NCBI RefSeq assembly: GCF_001613105.1 | Contig: NZ_BDBS01000018.1 | Coordinates: 62,001-126,000 of the forward strand | DNA length: 64,000 nucleotides | Source: Nocardia pseudobrasiliensis NBRC 108224 | GTDB taxonomy: Bacteria > Actinomycetota > Actinomycetes > Mycobacteriales > Mycobacteriaceae | Direction of reading: 5' to 3' | Shown: one piece after another, positions 34,930-43,680 of the stretch | Layout of the letters: each line of letters opens with the position of its first letter | Position numbering within the stretch: the stretch's first letter is position 1 | The notes under the pieces: model-generated | Seen by the model: only the letters and a program-made list of their open reading frames with translations | Database searches by the model: none | What the model was told of the DNA's origin: nothing | Made by a program: the position numbers and the translations under genes

Positions 34930-35581
34930 GTTCGGCTGCGGGACGTGCACAAGACTTATGGGGCCGGTGACGCCGCGGCGCGGGCGCTGCGCGGGGTCGA
35001 GCTCGAGATTGAACCGGCGAGCTGGTGGCCGTATTGGGCGCCAGCGGTTCCGGTAAGACCACCCTGCGCAATGTGATCGGTGGGATCGAATCGGTGAATC
35101 ACGGGTCGATCATTGGTGCGGGGGAGGGCATCTCGGGCCGTCACCCGCGTGGCCTGAACGAATTCCGCCGTATGCGAGCGGGTTTCGTCTTTCAGTTCTC
35201 CAAATTGATTGCGGGCCTGGCGCGATGATCGGGAGCGGGTGGGCGGGCTGCCGAACGCGGTCGGATTGTCCGATCGCGCAGACCATTTCCCGGCGCGCAG
35301 CTGTCCGGTGGACAGCAGCAGCGAGTGTTGATCGCTCGCGCTGGCCACCGATCCGGATCTGCTGCTGGTCGACGAGCCGACCGGCGCGCTCGATGTGGCG
35401 ACCGGGCGGGAGGTGCTCGCCCTACTGCAAAGCACCGCCCGTGACGGTCGCGGCGTGGTGATGGTGAGCCACAACGAAGCTGTCGCTCGATCGCCGACCG
35501 GGTGATCCGCATGCGCGACAGGGCGTCGTGGCCGACGGCGCCAATGCCGCACTGTCCGAGGCCGCCTCGGTGCACTGGTGA
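34930..35581 (+). pseudogene. Remnant of a MacB/LolD-type ABC ATPase
   Basis: Recognisable ATPase pieces occur in order but in different frames. VRLRDVHKTYGAGD starts at 34930. After loss of one base near 35020 come Walker A (LGASGSGKTT), then GFVFQFSKLIAGL and a stop at 35226-35228. The signature LSGGQQQRVLIARA lies in another frame. Walker B/D-loop LLLVDEPTGALD and the H-loop VMVSHNEA are again in a shifted frame with a premature stop. At least three frameshifts and a deletion between the Q-loop and the signature make it non-functional. It overlaps the start of a permease remnant by GTGA. Confidence 0.85.
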
Positions 35582-35830
35582 TCTCGGTGAACGCGCATCG
35601 GAATAGGTTGCTGGGCCGCAAGATTCGCCGCAACCTGCGTCGAAGGCCGATGCAGGCAATAGCGGTCGCGGTAATCGTGCTGCTCGGTGTTCTTACGATC
35701 GTTCACCAGCGATATGTTCGCGTTGGACCTGTCGATCGGGGTATTCGCGACGTCGTTGGCGGTGGTGGCCGTACTGATGGCTGCGGGTTCTCAGATACCG
35801 ACGCTTCGGTTTCTTTGGTGGCTCGATGCG
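35578..35830 (+). pseudogene. Remnant of the partner FtsX/MacB-like permease
   Basis: The N-terminal first transmembrane segment of a permease is readable from GTG 35578 (RRRPMQAIAVAVIVLLGV). In another frame from about 35710 a C-terminal helix follows (DLSIGVFATSLAVVAVLMAA then PTLR). The roughly 300-plus residues between them, including the periplasmic domain, are gone. Together with the ATPase remnant this is a decayed ABC transporter operon. Confidence 0.75.
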
Positions 35831-35930
35831 GCGAGGTGGGTCGGGAACGCGCGGTCTGAGCGGTGGCGGTCGGTTGAGCGGCGGGACGGCAGGATACAAA
35901 TTATCGATCGGCTCGCTCGAGGAGGTTGCA

Positions 35931-36419
35931 ATGGGTCACAAGGACGGGGCGGTCGAGGAATCCGTGGACGAGATCACCGATGCGCTGCTGACCGCGTCAC
36001 GACTGCTGGTCGCTCTGTCGGTTCGATCTATCGCCCACGTCGACGAATCCATCACGGTGCCACAGTTCCGAACGCTGATGATTCTGTCGACCCGCGGCCC
36101 GTCCAAGATCGTGAACCTCGCGCATATGCTCGACGTCCAGCCGTCCACCGCCACGCGCATGGTCGATCGGTTGGTCGGGGTCGGGTTGGTCGATCGCCGA
36201 CCGAATCCGGAATCGCGGCGGGAGTTGATCATCGCGCTGACTCCGCGCGGCCGAGCCGTTGTCGATGCGGTCATCGTGCGACGTCGATCGGAGATCGCGG
36301 CCGTGGTCGAGCGCATGCCCGCCCGTGACCGGACCGGACTGGTCGAGGCGCTCACCGCATTCAGCGCCGCGGGCGGGGAGGCCAATGCCGTCGGCGATAT
36401 CGAGGGGTATCAACTCTGA
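35931..36419 (+). CDS. MarR-family transcriptional regulator
   Basis: The 162-residue winged-helix protein has recognition region IVNLAHMLDVQPSTATRMVDRLVGVGLVDRRPNPESRRE, typical of MarR (written here from residue 60 on; DNA-binding wing with DRRPNPESRR). It has no Cys sensor. ATG 35931 has GAGGAGG 6 nt upstream, much better than the longer frame. It follows the decayed ABC transporter and may once have regulated it. Its present target is unknown. Confidence 0.88.
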   Translation: MGHKDGAVEESVDEITDALLTASRLLVALSVRSIAHVDESITVPQFRTLMILSTRGPSKIVNLAHMLDVQPSTATRMVDRLVGVGLVDRRPNPESRRELIIALTPRGRAVVDAVIVRRRSEIAAVVERMPARDRTGLVEALTAFSAAGGEANAVGDIEGYQL

Positions 36420-36742
36420 GTCCCGTGGCGGACGGGATTGCTTCGTATGCAGGGTAATTGAGGGATCGCTGGCCGCTCGGTCAATCAATAGAACCGGGCG
36501 GTCGGTTGTATAGCAGCCTTATAGCAAACGGAACGGTTTGGTCGGTCGACACGCCGGGGTCGTATTTTCGGTAGGGGGTCGGCGGGCCTTTGACCGTGTG
36601 CTTGCGGGTGTAAGTGCATATTGACGCCAGAATATGCGGTCGCAATCTTGCGTTCTTGCATTTGTAAGAGCATGATCCCAGCTACGCTTAGTTGTGAACC
36701 ACCGATCCGTAGACCGGTACATCTGAATCCCGGAGACCAATC
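36420..36742. other. Gene-free intergenic region between marR and the DUF4254 gene
   Basis: About 320 bases are without a convincing gene on either strand. The DNA is AT-richer than the coding neighbours and contains a direct repeat TATAGCA at 36509-36515 and 36520-36526, spaced one helical turn apart, as activator half-sites often are. Promoter elements for the uORF/DUF4254 unit probably lie in its right half; no consensus pair stands out. Confidence 0.5.
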
Positions 36743-36793
36743 ATGTTGGTGCGATTAGTGTTGCAGTCGGGTGCGTGCGGGGAGCGGCGATGA
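36743..36793 (+). CDS. Translationally coupled 16-codon upstream ORF
   Basis: ATG 36743 opens a 16-codon frame (MLVRLVLQSGACGERR) whose TGA overlaps the ATG of the DUF4254 gene as ATGA. A GGAG lies 9 nt before its start. The position, good ribosome site and exact overlap suggest the small ORF is translated and feeds ribosomes to the gene, or senses a condition such as Cys or rare-codon (TTA) supply. The peptide itself probably has no function. Confidence 0.5.
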   Translation: MLVRLVLQSGACGERR

Positions 36794-37236
36794 CCACCAT
36801 GTCGATAGCCGGCGTGCTGCCGACTGCTCCGCAGTTGCTGTGCGCGTTTCAAGGTCGTCGATTCGAGGATCGAGCGCTGTTGCGCTCGGCCCGGGCGCTC
36901 GCCGAACTGCATGCTCGCCGTGTGCAGGTGCGCGACCCGATCATGGTCGCCGAGATCGATTGCCGGCGCGGTGAACTCGTTGACGACATCAATGATTGGG
37001 TGGAGCAGGAGATGCCTCAGCACAGAAACGGGGCATCGCTGCACACCGAGAGCCTGGGGGCGGTCGTTGATCGCATGGCCCGGAGCTGGGTGGACGCCAA
37101 TCAGGCGATCGACCGGCACGGTCCGCGCAGCGACAACACCCATAAACACTGGTATCACCTGGCCGAACTGGTCGACGGTTACACTGATCTCGTAATCGAC
37201 GTGGCCGGAGGCCGCCGCCGTTTACCCGAGCAGTGA
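36790..37236 (+). CDS. DUF4254-family protein
   Basis: The 148-residue soluble, His/Asp-rich helical protein has the DUF4254 pattern: LAELHARR, then DPIMVAEIDCRRGELVDDIN, then HTESLGAVVDRMA and a final HWYHLAELVDGY. Nocardiae carry several copies; function is unknown. ATG 36790 is the ATGA-coupled start with GGGGAG just upstream. A second ATG follows three codons later. Confidence 0.75.
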   Translation: MTTMSIAGVLPTAPQLLCAFQGRRFEDRALLRSARALAELHARRVQVRDPIMVAEIDCRRGELVDDINDWVEQEMPQHRNGASLHTESLGAVVDRMARSWVDANQAIDRHGPRSDNTHKHWYHLAELVDGYTDLVIDVAGGRRRLPEQ

Positions 37237-37476
37237 TCATTGCTCGAGCGGAGACGTCGCCCGAGCGAGGTGCCATCCCATCGATGGCGCGCTCGAGCCA
37301 TGACGTTGCCCGCCAAGACGGCGGGCGCAACGGGGCGCCCCGCCCGGCGTGCCGCGCGGTCGACTGGCGCGGCACGCTCGTTCTTCCCCGACCGAATGTG
37401 CGCCGGGGGTAAGGAATCCCGCCCGACCGGAACAAGGAAAACGCGATCCGGTCGGGCATGACCCGGTTGAGCGTGA

Positions 37477-37621
37477 GAATCGTGGTCTGGTTGGGCGCGG
37501 GAATCGTGGTCTGGTCGGGAGCCGGAAATCGTGGGCCGGTCAGGCACGGGAAATTGTGGCGTGGACGGGTGCGGAATCGTGGCCCGGTCAGGCGTGGGAA
37601 TCGTGGCATGGTCGGGTTCTG
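37477..37621 (+). repeat. Minisatellite of six 23-25-bp tandem units
   Basis: Six head-to-tail units start at 37477, 37501, 37526, 37551, 37574 and 37598, each beginning (G/A)AATCGTGG and continuing C-GGTC-GGCG-GG with variation. They lie in the 440-base gene-free stretch between the DUF4254 gene and the last gene of the aminophosphonate operon (convergent). A 733-residue antisense frame crosses the region but is a shadow. The array may be a recombination relic or a binding-site array. Confidence 0.75.
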
Positions 37622-37675
37622 CCGCGAGGTTTTGAATGTCGGTTGGGCGCAGGTGTTTACGGTCGGCCGGAGTTG

Positions 37676-38473
37676 TTATCTCAGTGCGGCTCTGCTGCGG
37701 ATGCGGCCCAGGAGTAGTAGGGCCACAAGGGTGACTGCGACCAGGACTGTTGTGCTGGCTGCGGCGTCGAATACCTCGCCTCTGTCGGTTGCGCCGAAGA
37801 TGGTGATCGGCAGGGTTTTCCAGGTTGCGGGGTAGACCATGATAGTTGCGCCGAGTTCTCCCATGGAGAGGGCGATGGATAGGCCCGCGGCCGCGCCCAG
37901 GGCGGGGAGCAGTAGGGGCAGGGTGATGCGGAACAGGACTCGGGCCGGGCCGGCGCCCAGGGATTCGGCGGCCTGGCGGTAGGCGGGGTCCAGGCGGTCG
38001 AGGGCCGCGGAGACCGAGCTGAAGGCGTAGGCGAGGACCAGGACCGAATGGGCCACGATCACAATCCATTTGGTGCCGCCCAGTAGTAGCGGGCGTTCGT
38101 TGAACGCGATCAGGACGCCCAGGCCGATCGCCACCGATGGGACCGCGACGGGTAGGTGGAATATCGCGTCGGTGATGCGACGCCACCAGTCCGGCGCCTC
38201 CCGCGCGGCCAGGGCCGCCCAGGTGCCGAGAATCAGCGCGACCGCTCCGGCCAGTAGGGCGGTCTGCAGGCTCACCGACAGGCTCGCGGCCTCGTCGCCG
38301 GAGAGCGCGCGCCCGAAATTGGCGAAGCCTAGATCCGAGGGCAGCGGGCCGGTCCAGTGCCCGGCCAGCGCCGCGGCGATCACCGTCGCGATCGGCGCGG
38401 CGAATACGATCAGCACGATCAGTGCGAAGACGGCCAACACCAGCGCGCGGCCGCGTCGGGTCCACACCAGCAC
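37676..38473 (-). CDS. Aminophosphonate ABC transporter permease (PhnV-like)
   Basis: The 265-residue, six-TM-type permease has the binding-protein-dependent transporter loop AAESLGAGPARVLFRITLPLLLP (EAA motif) near residue 175. It is the second permease of a locus with an ATPase, a solute-binding lipoprotein, a phosphonatase-like hydrolase and an FAD oxidase, hence the 2-aminoethylphosphonate-type assignment. GTG 38473 follows GAAGGAGGG and begins 3 nt after the stop of the other permease. Confidence 0.85.
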   Translation of the reverse strand: MLVWTRRGRALVLAVFALIVLIVFAAPIATVIAAALAGHWTGPLPSDLGFANFGRALSGDEAASLSVSLQTALLAGAVALILGTWAALAAREAPDWWRRITDAIFHLPVAVPSVAIGLGVLIAFNERPLLLGGTKWIVIVAHSVLVLAYAFSSVSAALDRLDPAYRQAAESLGAGPARVLFRITLPLLLPALGAAAGLSIALSMGELGATIMVYPATWKTLPITIFGATDRGEVFDAAASTTVLVAVTLVALLLLGRIRSRAALR

Positions 38474-38476
38474 GAC

Positions 38477-39370
38477 TCAGCCCTCCTTCCGAATCCTGGT
38501 GAACCAGGCGAAGATCAGCCGATAGGACACATACAGGGTCAGCGACAACAGCACCTGTACCGACGCGAGCACCGCCGCGCCCGGTAGGTCGAAGGTGACG
38601 ATGCCGCGGGTATAGATCAGCGCGGGCAGGGTGATCACGCCCTTTGCGCCGGTGAACAGCACGATGCCGAATTCGTTGAGCGTCAACAGCAATACCAGGC
38701 TGCCGCCCGCCGCCAGCGTGGGCCACGCCTCCGGCAGTACCACCTGCCGCAGCACCCGCCAGGGCGACGCGCCCAGACTCGCCGCCACATCCAACTGCTC
38801 GCGCGGCAACTGCGCGAAGGCGGCCAGCAGCGGCCGGACCACGAACGGTGTGAAGTATGTGACCTCGGCCAGGATCACACCGGTCGGCGTGGTGAGGAAA
38901 TCCACTGCGGGGGAGTGATTTCCACTGATCCGCGCGATGAGCGCGTTCACCGCGCCCGCCGTGCCGTAGAGGAAGGTGAAGGCGAGGGTGATCAGAAACG
39001 ACGGCAGCGTCAGCACGGTATCGATCAACCGCCCCATCACCCCCGACCCGGGAAACGGCACGAAGGCCAGTACCACCGCGATGAAGGTCCCGAGCGCCAG
39101 ACAGCCGGCCGTCGAGCACACCGCGATGGACACCGTGCGCCACAACGCATCCCGGAACGCCCGCGACCCGAGCACCTCGCCCCATACCGACCCGTGCCCC
39201 GGCCGAGTCCGCGCCGACTCGCCCAGCACCCGGATGATCGGATAGACCGCGATCAACGCCACCACCGCGAGCGGCGGCAGCGACCAGAGGATCGGCCGCC
39301 AGTTGCGCTGTGCGGCAGGCCGTTCCGGAGGCTCGGTCAGCGCCGGTTCGAGAACCGCCGTCACGCTCAT
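38477..39370 (-). CDS. Aminophosphonate ABC transporter permease (PhnU-like)
   Basis: The 297-residue permease has an N-terminal cytoplasmic segment and about six TM helices. The EAA-type loop is AASLGASPWRVLRQVVLPEAWP near residue 200. It pairs with the PhnV-like permease. The ATG at 39370 overlaps the stop of a small 68-codon frame as ATGA; otherwise a 199-nt gap separates it from the ATPase gene. Confidence 0.87.
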   Translation of the reverse strand: MSVTAVLEPALTEPPERPAAQRNWRPILWSLPPLAVVALIAVYPIIRVLGESARTRPGHGSVWGEVLGSRAFRDALWRTVSIAVCSTAGCLALGTFIAVVLAFVPFPGSGVMGRLIDTVLTLPSFLITLAFTFLYGTAGAVNALIARISGNHSPAVDFLTTPTGVILAEVTYFTPFVVRPLLAAFAQLPREQLDVAASLGASPWRVLRQVVLPEAWPTLAAGGSLVLLLTLNEFGIVLFTGAKGVITLPALIYTRGIVTFDLPGAAVLASVQVLLSLTLYVSYRLIFAWFTRIRKEG

Positions 39371-39573
39371 ACTCGACCACCTCTGCTGCGGACCGAATCG
39401 GTTGCCTGCCTGAACGATCCGTCGCAGGTCCGCGTGGATGGCGGATCGAACAGATGCCGGGAGAGGTTGGTCGCGTATTCGATGTGTGGACCCGGCGTGC
39501 GCCGAGGAGCCGGATCGGTCGATCGCCTGGCAGCCGTGCCCGACGTGGGCTGGACGCTCGGGTTGCGGATCAT
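39367..39573 (-). CDS. Possible 68-residue ORF coupled at both ends
   Basis: The frame starts at ATG 39573, overlapping the ATPase stop by ATGA, and ends at TGA 39367-39369, overlapping the PhnU-like start by ATGA. The peptide is Arg/Ser/Thr/Pro-rich with no recognisable fold. GC-rich third positions are compatible with coding. Double overlap suggests it is at least translated as a bridge between the two genes. It may be a pure coupling device or chance. Confidence 0.35.
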   Translation of the reverse strand: MIRNPSVQPTSGTAARRSTDPAPRRTPGPHIEYATNLSRHLFDPPSTRTCDGSFRQATDSVRSRGGRV

Positions 39574-40727
39574 GATCCCTCCCCGACGGCGGCCGGGATC
39601 AAAACCCCCGCGGTGTCAGGGAATCGCACGCCGACGACCGCGCCGACCGCGGTGTCCGCATGGCCCGGGACGTCGACGGTCAGTTCGGTGGGCAGACCGT
39701 TGACATCGAGTCGCAGGCGGGTCGACGAACCCCGCCAGACCGAGGCGAGCACCGTCGCGGGGATGGCCTCGCGGTCGCTGGTAGTGCCGATGCGGATCGT
39801 ATGGGGGCGTACGCAGAGCAGACCCTCCACACCGGGAGTCCAATCCAGTTGGCCGATACCGGGAGTGGGGGCCTCGGCGCGCAGCGTGCGGATGCCGACG
39901 GTGACCAGGGCGATGGCGCCGGAGACGTGTTCGACCCTGCACGGCAGCAGATTCGCGCCGCCGAGGAAGGCGGCGGTGAACGAGCTGGGCGGACGTCGCC
40001 ACAGGTTCTCGGCGGTATCGATGTCGACCAGGCGGGCGTCGCGCATGACCGCGATGCGATCGGCCAGCGCGAGCGCCTCGGATTGATCGTGGGTGACGTA
40101 CAGCATCGCGGTGTCGGGCAAAGCCTTTCGCAGCTGCTGCAGTTCGGCGAGCATGGACTGGCGCAGCTGGGCGTCGAGGGCCGCGAGCGGCTCGTCGAGC
40201 AGCAGCACCTTGGGGCGGATGGCCAGGGCGCGGGCGATCGCGACGCGCTGCTGCTGACCGCCGGACAGCTCCCGCGGCAGCCGCTCGGCGTAGGCGGCCA
40301 TGCCGACCATCTCCAACGCCTCGATGACGCGGTCGCGAATCTCGCCGCGCCGCACGCGATGTGCCTTCAGGCCGAAGGCGACATTGTCGCGCACGCGCAT
40401 ATGGGGAAACAGGGCGTAGGACTGGACCACCACGCCGATACCGCGCTTGGCGGGGGACAGGTCGGTGACGTCGCGTCCGGCCAGCCGCACCGCGCCCGAG
40501 GTGGGCCGGACGAATCCGGCCAGCGCCTTGAGCGCGGTCGACTTACCGGAACCACTGGGCCCCAGTAGCGCAACCGTTTCGCCGGCGGCCACGCGCAGGG
40601 TGAAATCGGTCAGCGCGACGGTGGTCTTGCGGCCGCGGCCGTAGCGGACGCCGACGCGATCGAAGACGATCGCGGTCTGGCCGTCGGCGGCGCCGGTGAC
40701 CGAGACGGAGGTCGTCGGTGCGGACAT
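39570..40727 (-). CDS. Aminophosphonate ABC transporter ATPase (PhnT-like)
   Basis: The 385-residue ATPase has Walker A GPSGSGKST, Q-loop VVVQSYALFPHM, signature LSGGQQQRVAIARA, Walker B VLLLDEPLAALD and H-loop YVTHDQSEA, followed by a TOBE-type regulatory domain (about 270-380). It energises the two permeases. It starts 23 nt after the solute-binding protein gene, same strand. Confidence 0.92.
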   Translation of the reverse strand: MSAPTTSVSVTGAADGQTAIVFDRVGVRYGRGRKTTVALTDFTLRVAAGETVALLGPSGSGKSTALKALAGFVRPTSGAVRLAGRDVTDLSPAKRGIGVVVQSYALFPHMRVRDNVAFGLKAHRVRRGEIRDRVIEALEMVGMAAYAERLPRELSGGQQQRVAIARALAIRPKVLLLDEPLAALDAQLRQSMLAELQQLRKALPDTAMLYVTHDQSEALALADRIAVMRDARLVDIDTAENLWRRPPSSFTAAFLGGANLLPCRVEHVSGAIALVTVGIRTLRAEAPTPGIGQLDWTPGVEGLLCVRPHTIRIGTTSDREAIPATVLASVWRGSSTRLRLDVNGLPTELTVDVPGHADTAVGAVVGVRFPDTAGVLIPAAVGEGS

Positions 40728-40750
40728 GGTTGCGCTCCTGGGGTTTTCGA

Positions 40751-41809
40751 TCAGCTTCCGGTGGCCTTCTGGTAGGCGGCGACGTCGCTGTCCAGCTCGT
40801 CGAGCACCTTGTTCCAGTCCGGGTTCACCACGGTGACGTCCTTCAGATAGGCCGCCGGGGATACGGCGCCCGCGGGCGCGGGGGCATCCTTCAGATCCGT
40901 GCGCACCGGCACCGCCATGGCGTCGGGACCGAGGGTCTTCTGCACATCGGCCGAAAGCAGGTACTCCATCAGCTTCTTCGCCGCGTCCCTGTGCGGCGCG
41001 CCCTTGGCCAGGCCCATGACGTAGGGCACGGCGACGGTGCTGCGCTTGCCGTCGGCGGTGGTGGGGAAGAAGACGCTGAACTTGGAGGACTTCTCCTTGA
41101 TATTGGCCAGGTTCATCTGCACATCGCCGTTGGCGACGAGCAATTCGCCATTGTCCACCTTCGGCTGCAGCTTGCCGGTCGAGGAGGACGGTCCGACATT
41201 GTTGGCCTGCAGCTTGCCCAGATAGTCCAGCGCGCCCTGCTTGCCGTAGAGCTGCTGCAACAGGATCAACACGGCCGTGCCGTCACCGGCCTGCCCCGGG
41301 GTGGAGTACTGGATCTTGCCCTTGAATTCCGGCTTCAGCAGGTCGTCCCAGGTGAGCTTGGAGCTGTCGATCGACGGATTCGCGATGAAGGACAGGTAGT
41401 TTCCGGCCAGGGTGACGTACTTGCCGCCCGCGTCCTTGTCGGTGGCGGCCACCGCGCCGGTGTCCACTCCGCTGTCCTGCAGCAGCCCGGACTTGTTGGC
41501 CTTCTGGATGAACGGCGGCAGTGTGACGACGATATCGGCCTGCGGATTCGACTGTTCCTTGTCGACCCGGTTGACGACCTCGCCGGAACCGGCCTCCACG
41601 TAGTTCACGTCGATCCCGGTCTGCTCCTTGAACTTCTTGAACTGGGTCTTGTACCAGTCGCCGACGCCGTCGGCGGAGTACACGGTGACGGTCTTGCCGT
41701 CGGAGGAGGTGGCGCCGGTGCCGCCGCAGGCCGCGGCGGTGAGGGCCACGGCGACGGCCGAGGCCACGACGACCGTGGTGCGTGCGAGGCGCAGGGTCGG
41801 AATACGCAC
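40751..41809 (-). CDS. Aminophosphonate ABC transporter solute-binding lipoprotein (PhnS-like)
   Basis: The 352-residue extracellular lipoprotein has a signal sequence with lipobox LTAAACGG (Cys near 28), then a type II periplasmic-binding fold (VTVYSADGVGDWYKTQF...VVTLPPFIQKANKSGLL) of the iron/thiamine/aminoethylphosphonate group. It delivers substrate to the permeases. GTG 41809 starts the signal peptide; no strong ribosome site is visible. It lies between the ATPase and the hydrolase gene. Confidence 0.88.
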   Translation of the reverse strand: MRIPTLRLARTTVVVASAVAVALTAAACGGTGATSSDGKTVTVYSADGVGDWYKTQFKKFKEQTGIDVNYVEAGSGEVVNRVDKEQSNPQADIVVTLPPFIQKANKSGLLQDSGVDTGAVAATDKDAGGKYVTLAGNYLSFIANPSIDSSKLTWDDLLKPEFKGKIQYSTPGQAGDGTAVLILLQQLYGKQGALDYLGKLQANNVGPSSSTGKLQPKVDNGELLVANGDVQMNLANIKEKSSKFSVFFPTTADGKRSTVAVPYVMGLAKGAPHRDAAKKLMEYLLSADVQKTLGPDAMAVPVRTDLKDAPAPAGAVSPAAYLKDVTVVNPDWNKVLDELDSDVAAYQKATGS

Positions 41810-41857
41810 GATTACAGCAACTTTCGTGTGGTGCGGAGGATGGATCGAAGGGACGGG

Positions 41858-42535
41858 TTACAGGGAGGTCAACAGGTTCGGGAAGTCGGCGACCGAGGCC
41901 ACGATGTGGGTGGCGCCCGCGGCGCGCAGCTGTTCCTCGGTGTGCGCGCCGGTCAAAGTTCCGGCGACGACGCGCGCGCCCGCCGCGATACCGGACGCGA
42001 TATCGCTGGTGGTGTCGCCGAGTACGGCCACGCGGTCGACGGCGTCGATATTCAGGCGCAGCAGCGCGGTCAGGACGAGATCCGGATACGGGCGGCCGCG
42101 GCCGGCCTGGGACGGGGCCAGGGTCAGATCGGCGATATCGTGCCAGCCCAAGGCGTCGAGCAGCTTGTCCTGGGTGGTGCGGCTGAAGCCGGTGGTGAGC
42201 GCCACCTTGATACCGGCCGCGCGCAGCGCCGTGATCGCCTCGGCCGCACCGGGAATCGCGGTGGCCTCGGCGGCGAATTCGTCGTAGGCGGTCTCGAAGG
42301 TGCGGTTGGCCAGTTGGGCGCGATCCTCGTCGCCGAACAGGGCGCGGAAAACGGTGATCTTGGACTGGCCCATGGTGTCGAGGACGTAGGTGCGGGCCGC
42401 CGCGCGGTCGGGTCCGCCCTCGGGCAGTCCGGCGGCGGTCGCGGCGGCGTCGAAGGCGCGCAGCACCAGGCCGCCGTCGGCGACGGTGGTTCCGGCCATA
42501 TCCAGTACGGCCAGCTCGATCTGCTTGTCGGACAC
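41858..42535 (-). CDS. Phosphonatase-like HAD hydrolase
   Basis: The 225-residue HAD enzyme of the PhnX-like (TIGR03351) group has motif I ELAVLDMAGTTVADGG (nucleophile Asp), motif II TTGFSRTT, and motif IV VAVLGDTTSDIASGIAAGA. Unlike true phosphonoacetaldehyde hydrolase it lacks an obvious Schiff-base Lys cap motif that I can point to. It should cleave the C-P bond of an aldehyde made by the neighbouring oxidase, or dephosphorylate a related product. GTG 42535 has AGAGGAAA just upstream; a GTG at 42550 overlaps the previous stop and is the alternative. Confidence 0.87.
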   Translation of the reverse strand: MSDKQIELAVLDMAGTTVADGGLVLRAFDAAATAAGLPEGGPDRAAARTYVLDTMGQSKITVFRALFGDEDRAQLANRTFETAYDEFAAEATAIPGAAEAITALRAAGIKVALTTGFSRTTQDKLLDALGWHDIADLTLAPSQAGRGRPYPDLVLTALLRLNIDAVDRVAVLGDTTSDIASGIAAGARVVAGTLTGAHTEEQLRAAGATHIVASVADFPNLLTSL

Positions 42536-42546
42536 GATCTTTCCTC

Positions 42547-43662
42547 TCACAGGTTCAGCAGGTCGGCGGTTTCCTCGCCGAGGGCGGGGCCGAGGGTCAT
42601 ACCGCGGCCGCCCGCGCCGGTGATCACCCAGACGTCGTCGGCGGCCTGCGCGCGGGTCACGATCGCGGTGGGATCGATGCTCTGGCTGTAGACCCCGGCC
42701 CAGCGGCGCACGACCGTGGGCAGTTTGCGGCCCAGTAGTTCCTCGGCCACGGCGGTGAGGTGCTCATAGGGCGCCTCGTCGACATCGAAGGCGAACGGTT
42801 CGTCGTATTCGTGGGTGTCGCCGATGGTGAGCCCGCCGTGCAGGCGCTGCACGCACAGCAGCTGCATCTTGTGCCGCGCGGCGGTGAAAGCTTGGGACTC
42901 CTCGCGATTGAGCCGCTCGAGTTCCGGGCCCGCGAACCCGGGGTAGTAGCGGAAGCTGTCGCCGTCGGCGACCGCGGTGGTGAGCGATTCGCCCAGGGGA
43001 GCGGTCTGCATCATCTGCAGGCGCACGCGGCGAACGGGAATGTCGCCCACCAGTTCTCGGGTCAGGCCGGTGTGCGCCGCGCCCGGGCACACCAGCACCA
43101 GATCGGCCTCGAAGCGGCGGCCGCGGTCGTCGATCACGGCCGTGCCGGTGACGGTGCGGGCCTCGGCTCCGGCGTAGAAGCTGTAGCGGCCGGTAGCCTC
43201 CATATGGGCGCGCAGCGCGGGCATGGCCTGGCGCGACTCCACCGCGGCGTCGTTCGAACAGTGCAGGCCCGCAAGGAATTTGCCGCGCAGGGCCGGGTTG
43301 AGCGCGCGGACGCGGTCCGGATCGAGCAGTTCGAAGCCGCGTTCGGCGGCGGTCGGTCCGGCCGCGGCGGCCTCGGCGACGGCCAGTTCGGCCTCGGTGC
43401 GCACCAGGGTGATCGATCCGGCCGGTCGGAACCCGACGCCCGGAACGCGGCCGCCGATCTCCTCCCAGAGCATTCGGGAGCGCAGTGTGATCGCCAATTC
43501 CGCCGCGCTGCGGCCGGAGACCCAGACCAGACCGAAATTGCGGACGGTGGCGCCGCGGGCCTCGGTCTCCCGCTCCAACTGCACGACCTCGTGACCGCGA
43601 CCGATGGCGGCGAAGGCGTGGGCGGTGCCGAGGATGCCGCCGCCGATGATGACCAAACGCAT
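42547..43662 (-). CDS. FAD-dependent oxidase of aminophosphonate catabolism (TIGR03364-type)
   Basis: The 371-residue DAO/glycine-oxidase-fold flavoenzyme has the FAD motif LVIIGGGILGTAHAFAAIGRG, then RNFGLVW near residue 45 and the C-terminal WVITGAGGRGMTLGPALGEE. Members of this family occur beside phosphonatase-like hydrolases and are proposed to oxidise aminoethylphosphonate or N-methylated forms to phosphonoacetaldehyde. ATG 43662 starts directly before the FAD motif; two in-frame ATGs lie 3 and 6 codons upstream. It is the first gene of the minus-strand operon, next to two operators. Confidence 0.87.
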   Translation of the reverse strand: MRLVIIGGGILGTAHAFAAIGRGHEVVQLERETEARGATVRNFGLVWVSGRSAAELAITLRSRMLWEEIGGRVPGVGFRPAGSITLVRTEAELAVAEAAAAGPTAAERGFELLDPDRVRALNPALRGKFLAGLHCSNDAAVESRQAMPALRAHMEATGRYSFYAGAEARTVTGTAVIDDRGRRFEADLVLVCPGAAHTGLTRELVGDIPVRRVRLQMMQTAPLGESLTTAVADGDSFRYYPGFAGPELERLNREESQAFTAARHKMQLLCVQRLHGGLTIGDTHEYDEPFAFDVDEAPYEHLTAVAEELLGRKLPTVVRRWAGVYSQSIDPTAIVTRAQAADDVWVITGAGGRGMTLGPALGEETADLLNL

Positions 43663-43680
43663 GGTCAGCATCATGGGCAA

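Noticed and set aside
34808..35056. 82-codon plus-strand frame before the ABC remnant
   Set aside because: It is an off-frame read of the decayed ATPase 5' region.
37179..39380. 733-codon minus-strand frame across the permeases and repeat region
   Set aside because: It is an off-frame of the two permease genes continued through the minisatellite, with low-complexity Arg/Pro/Gly translation.
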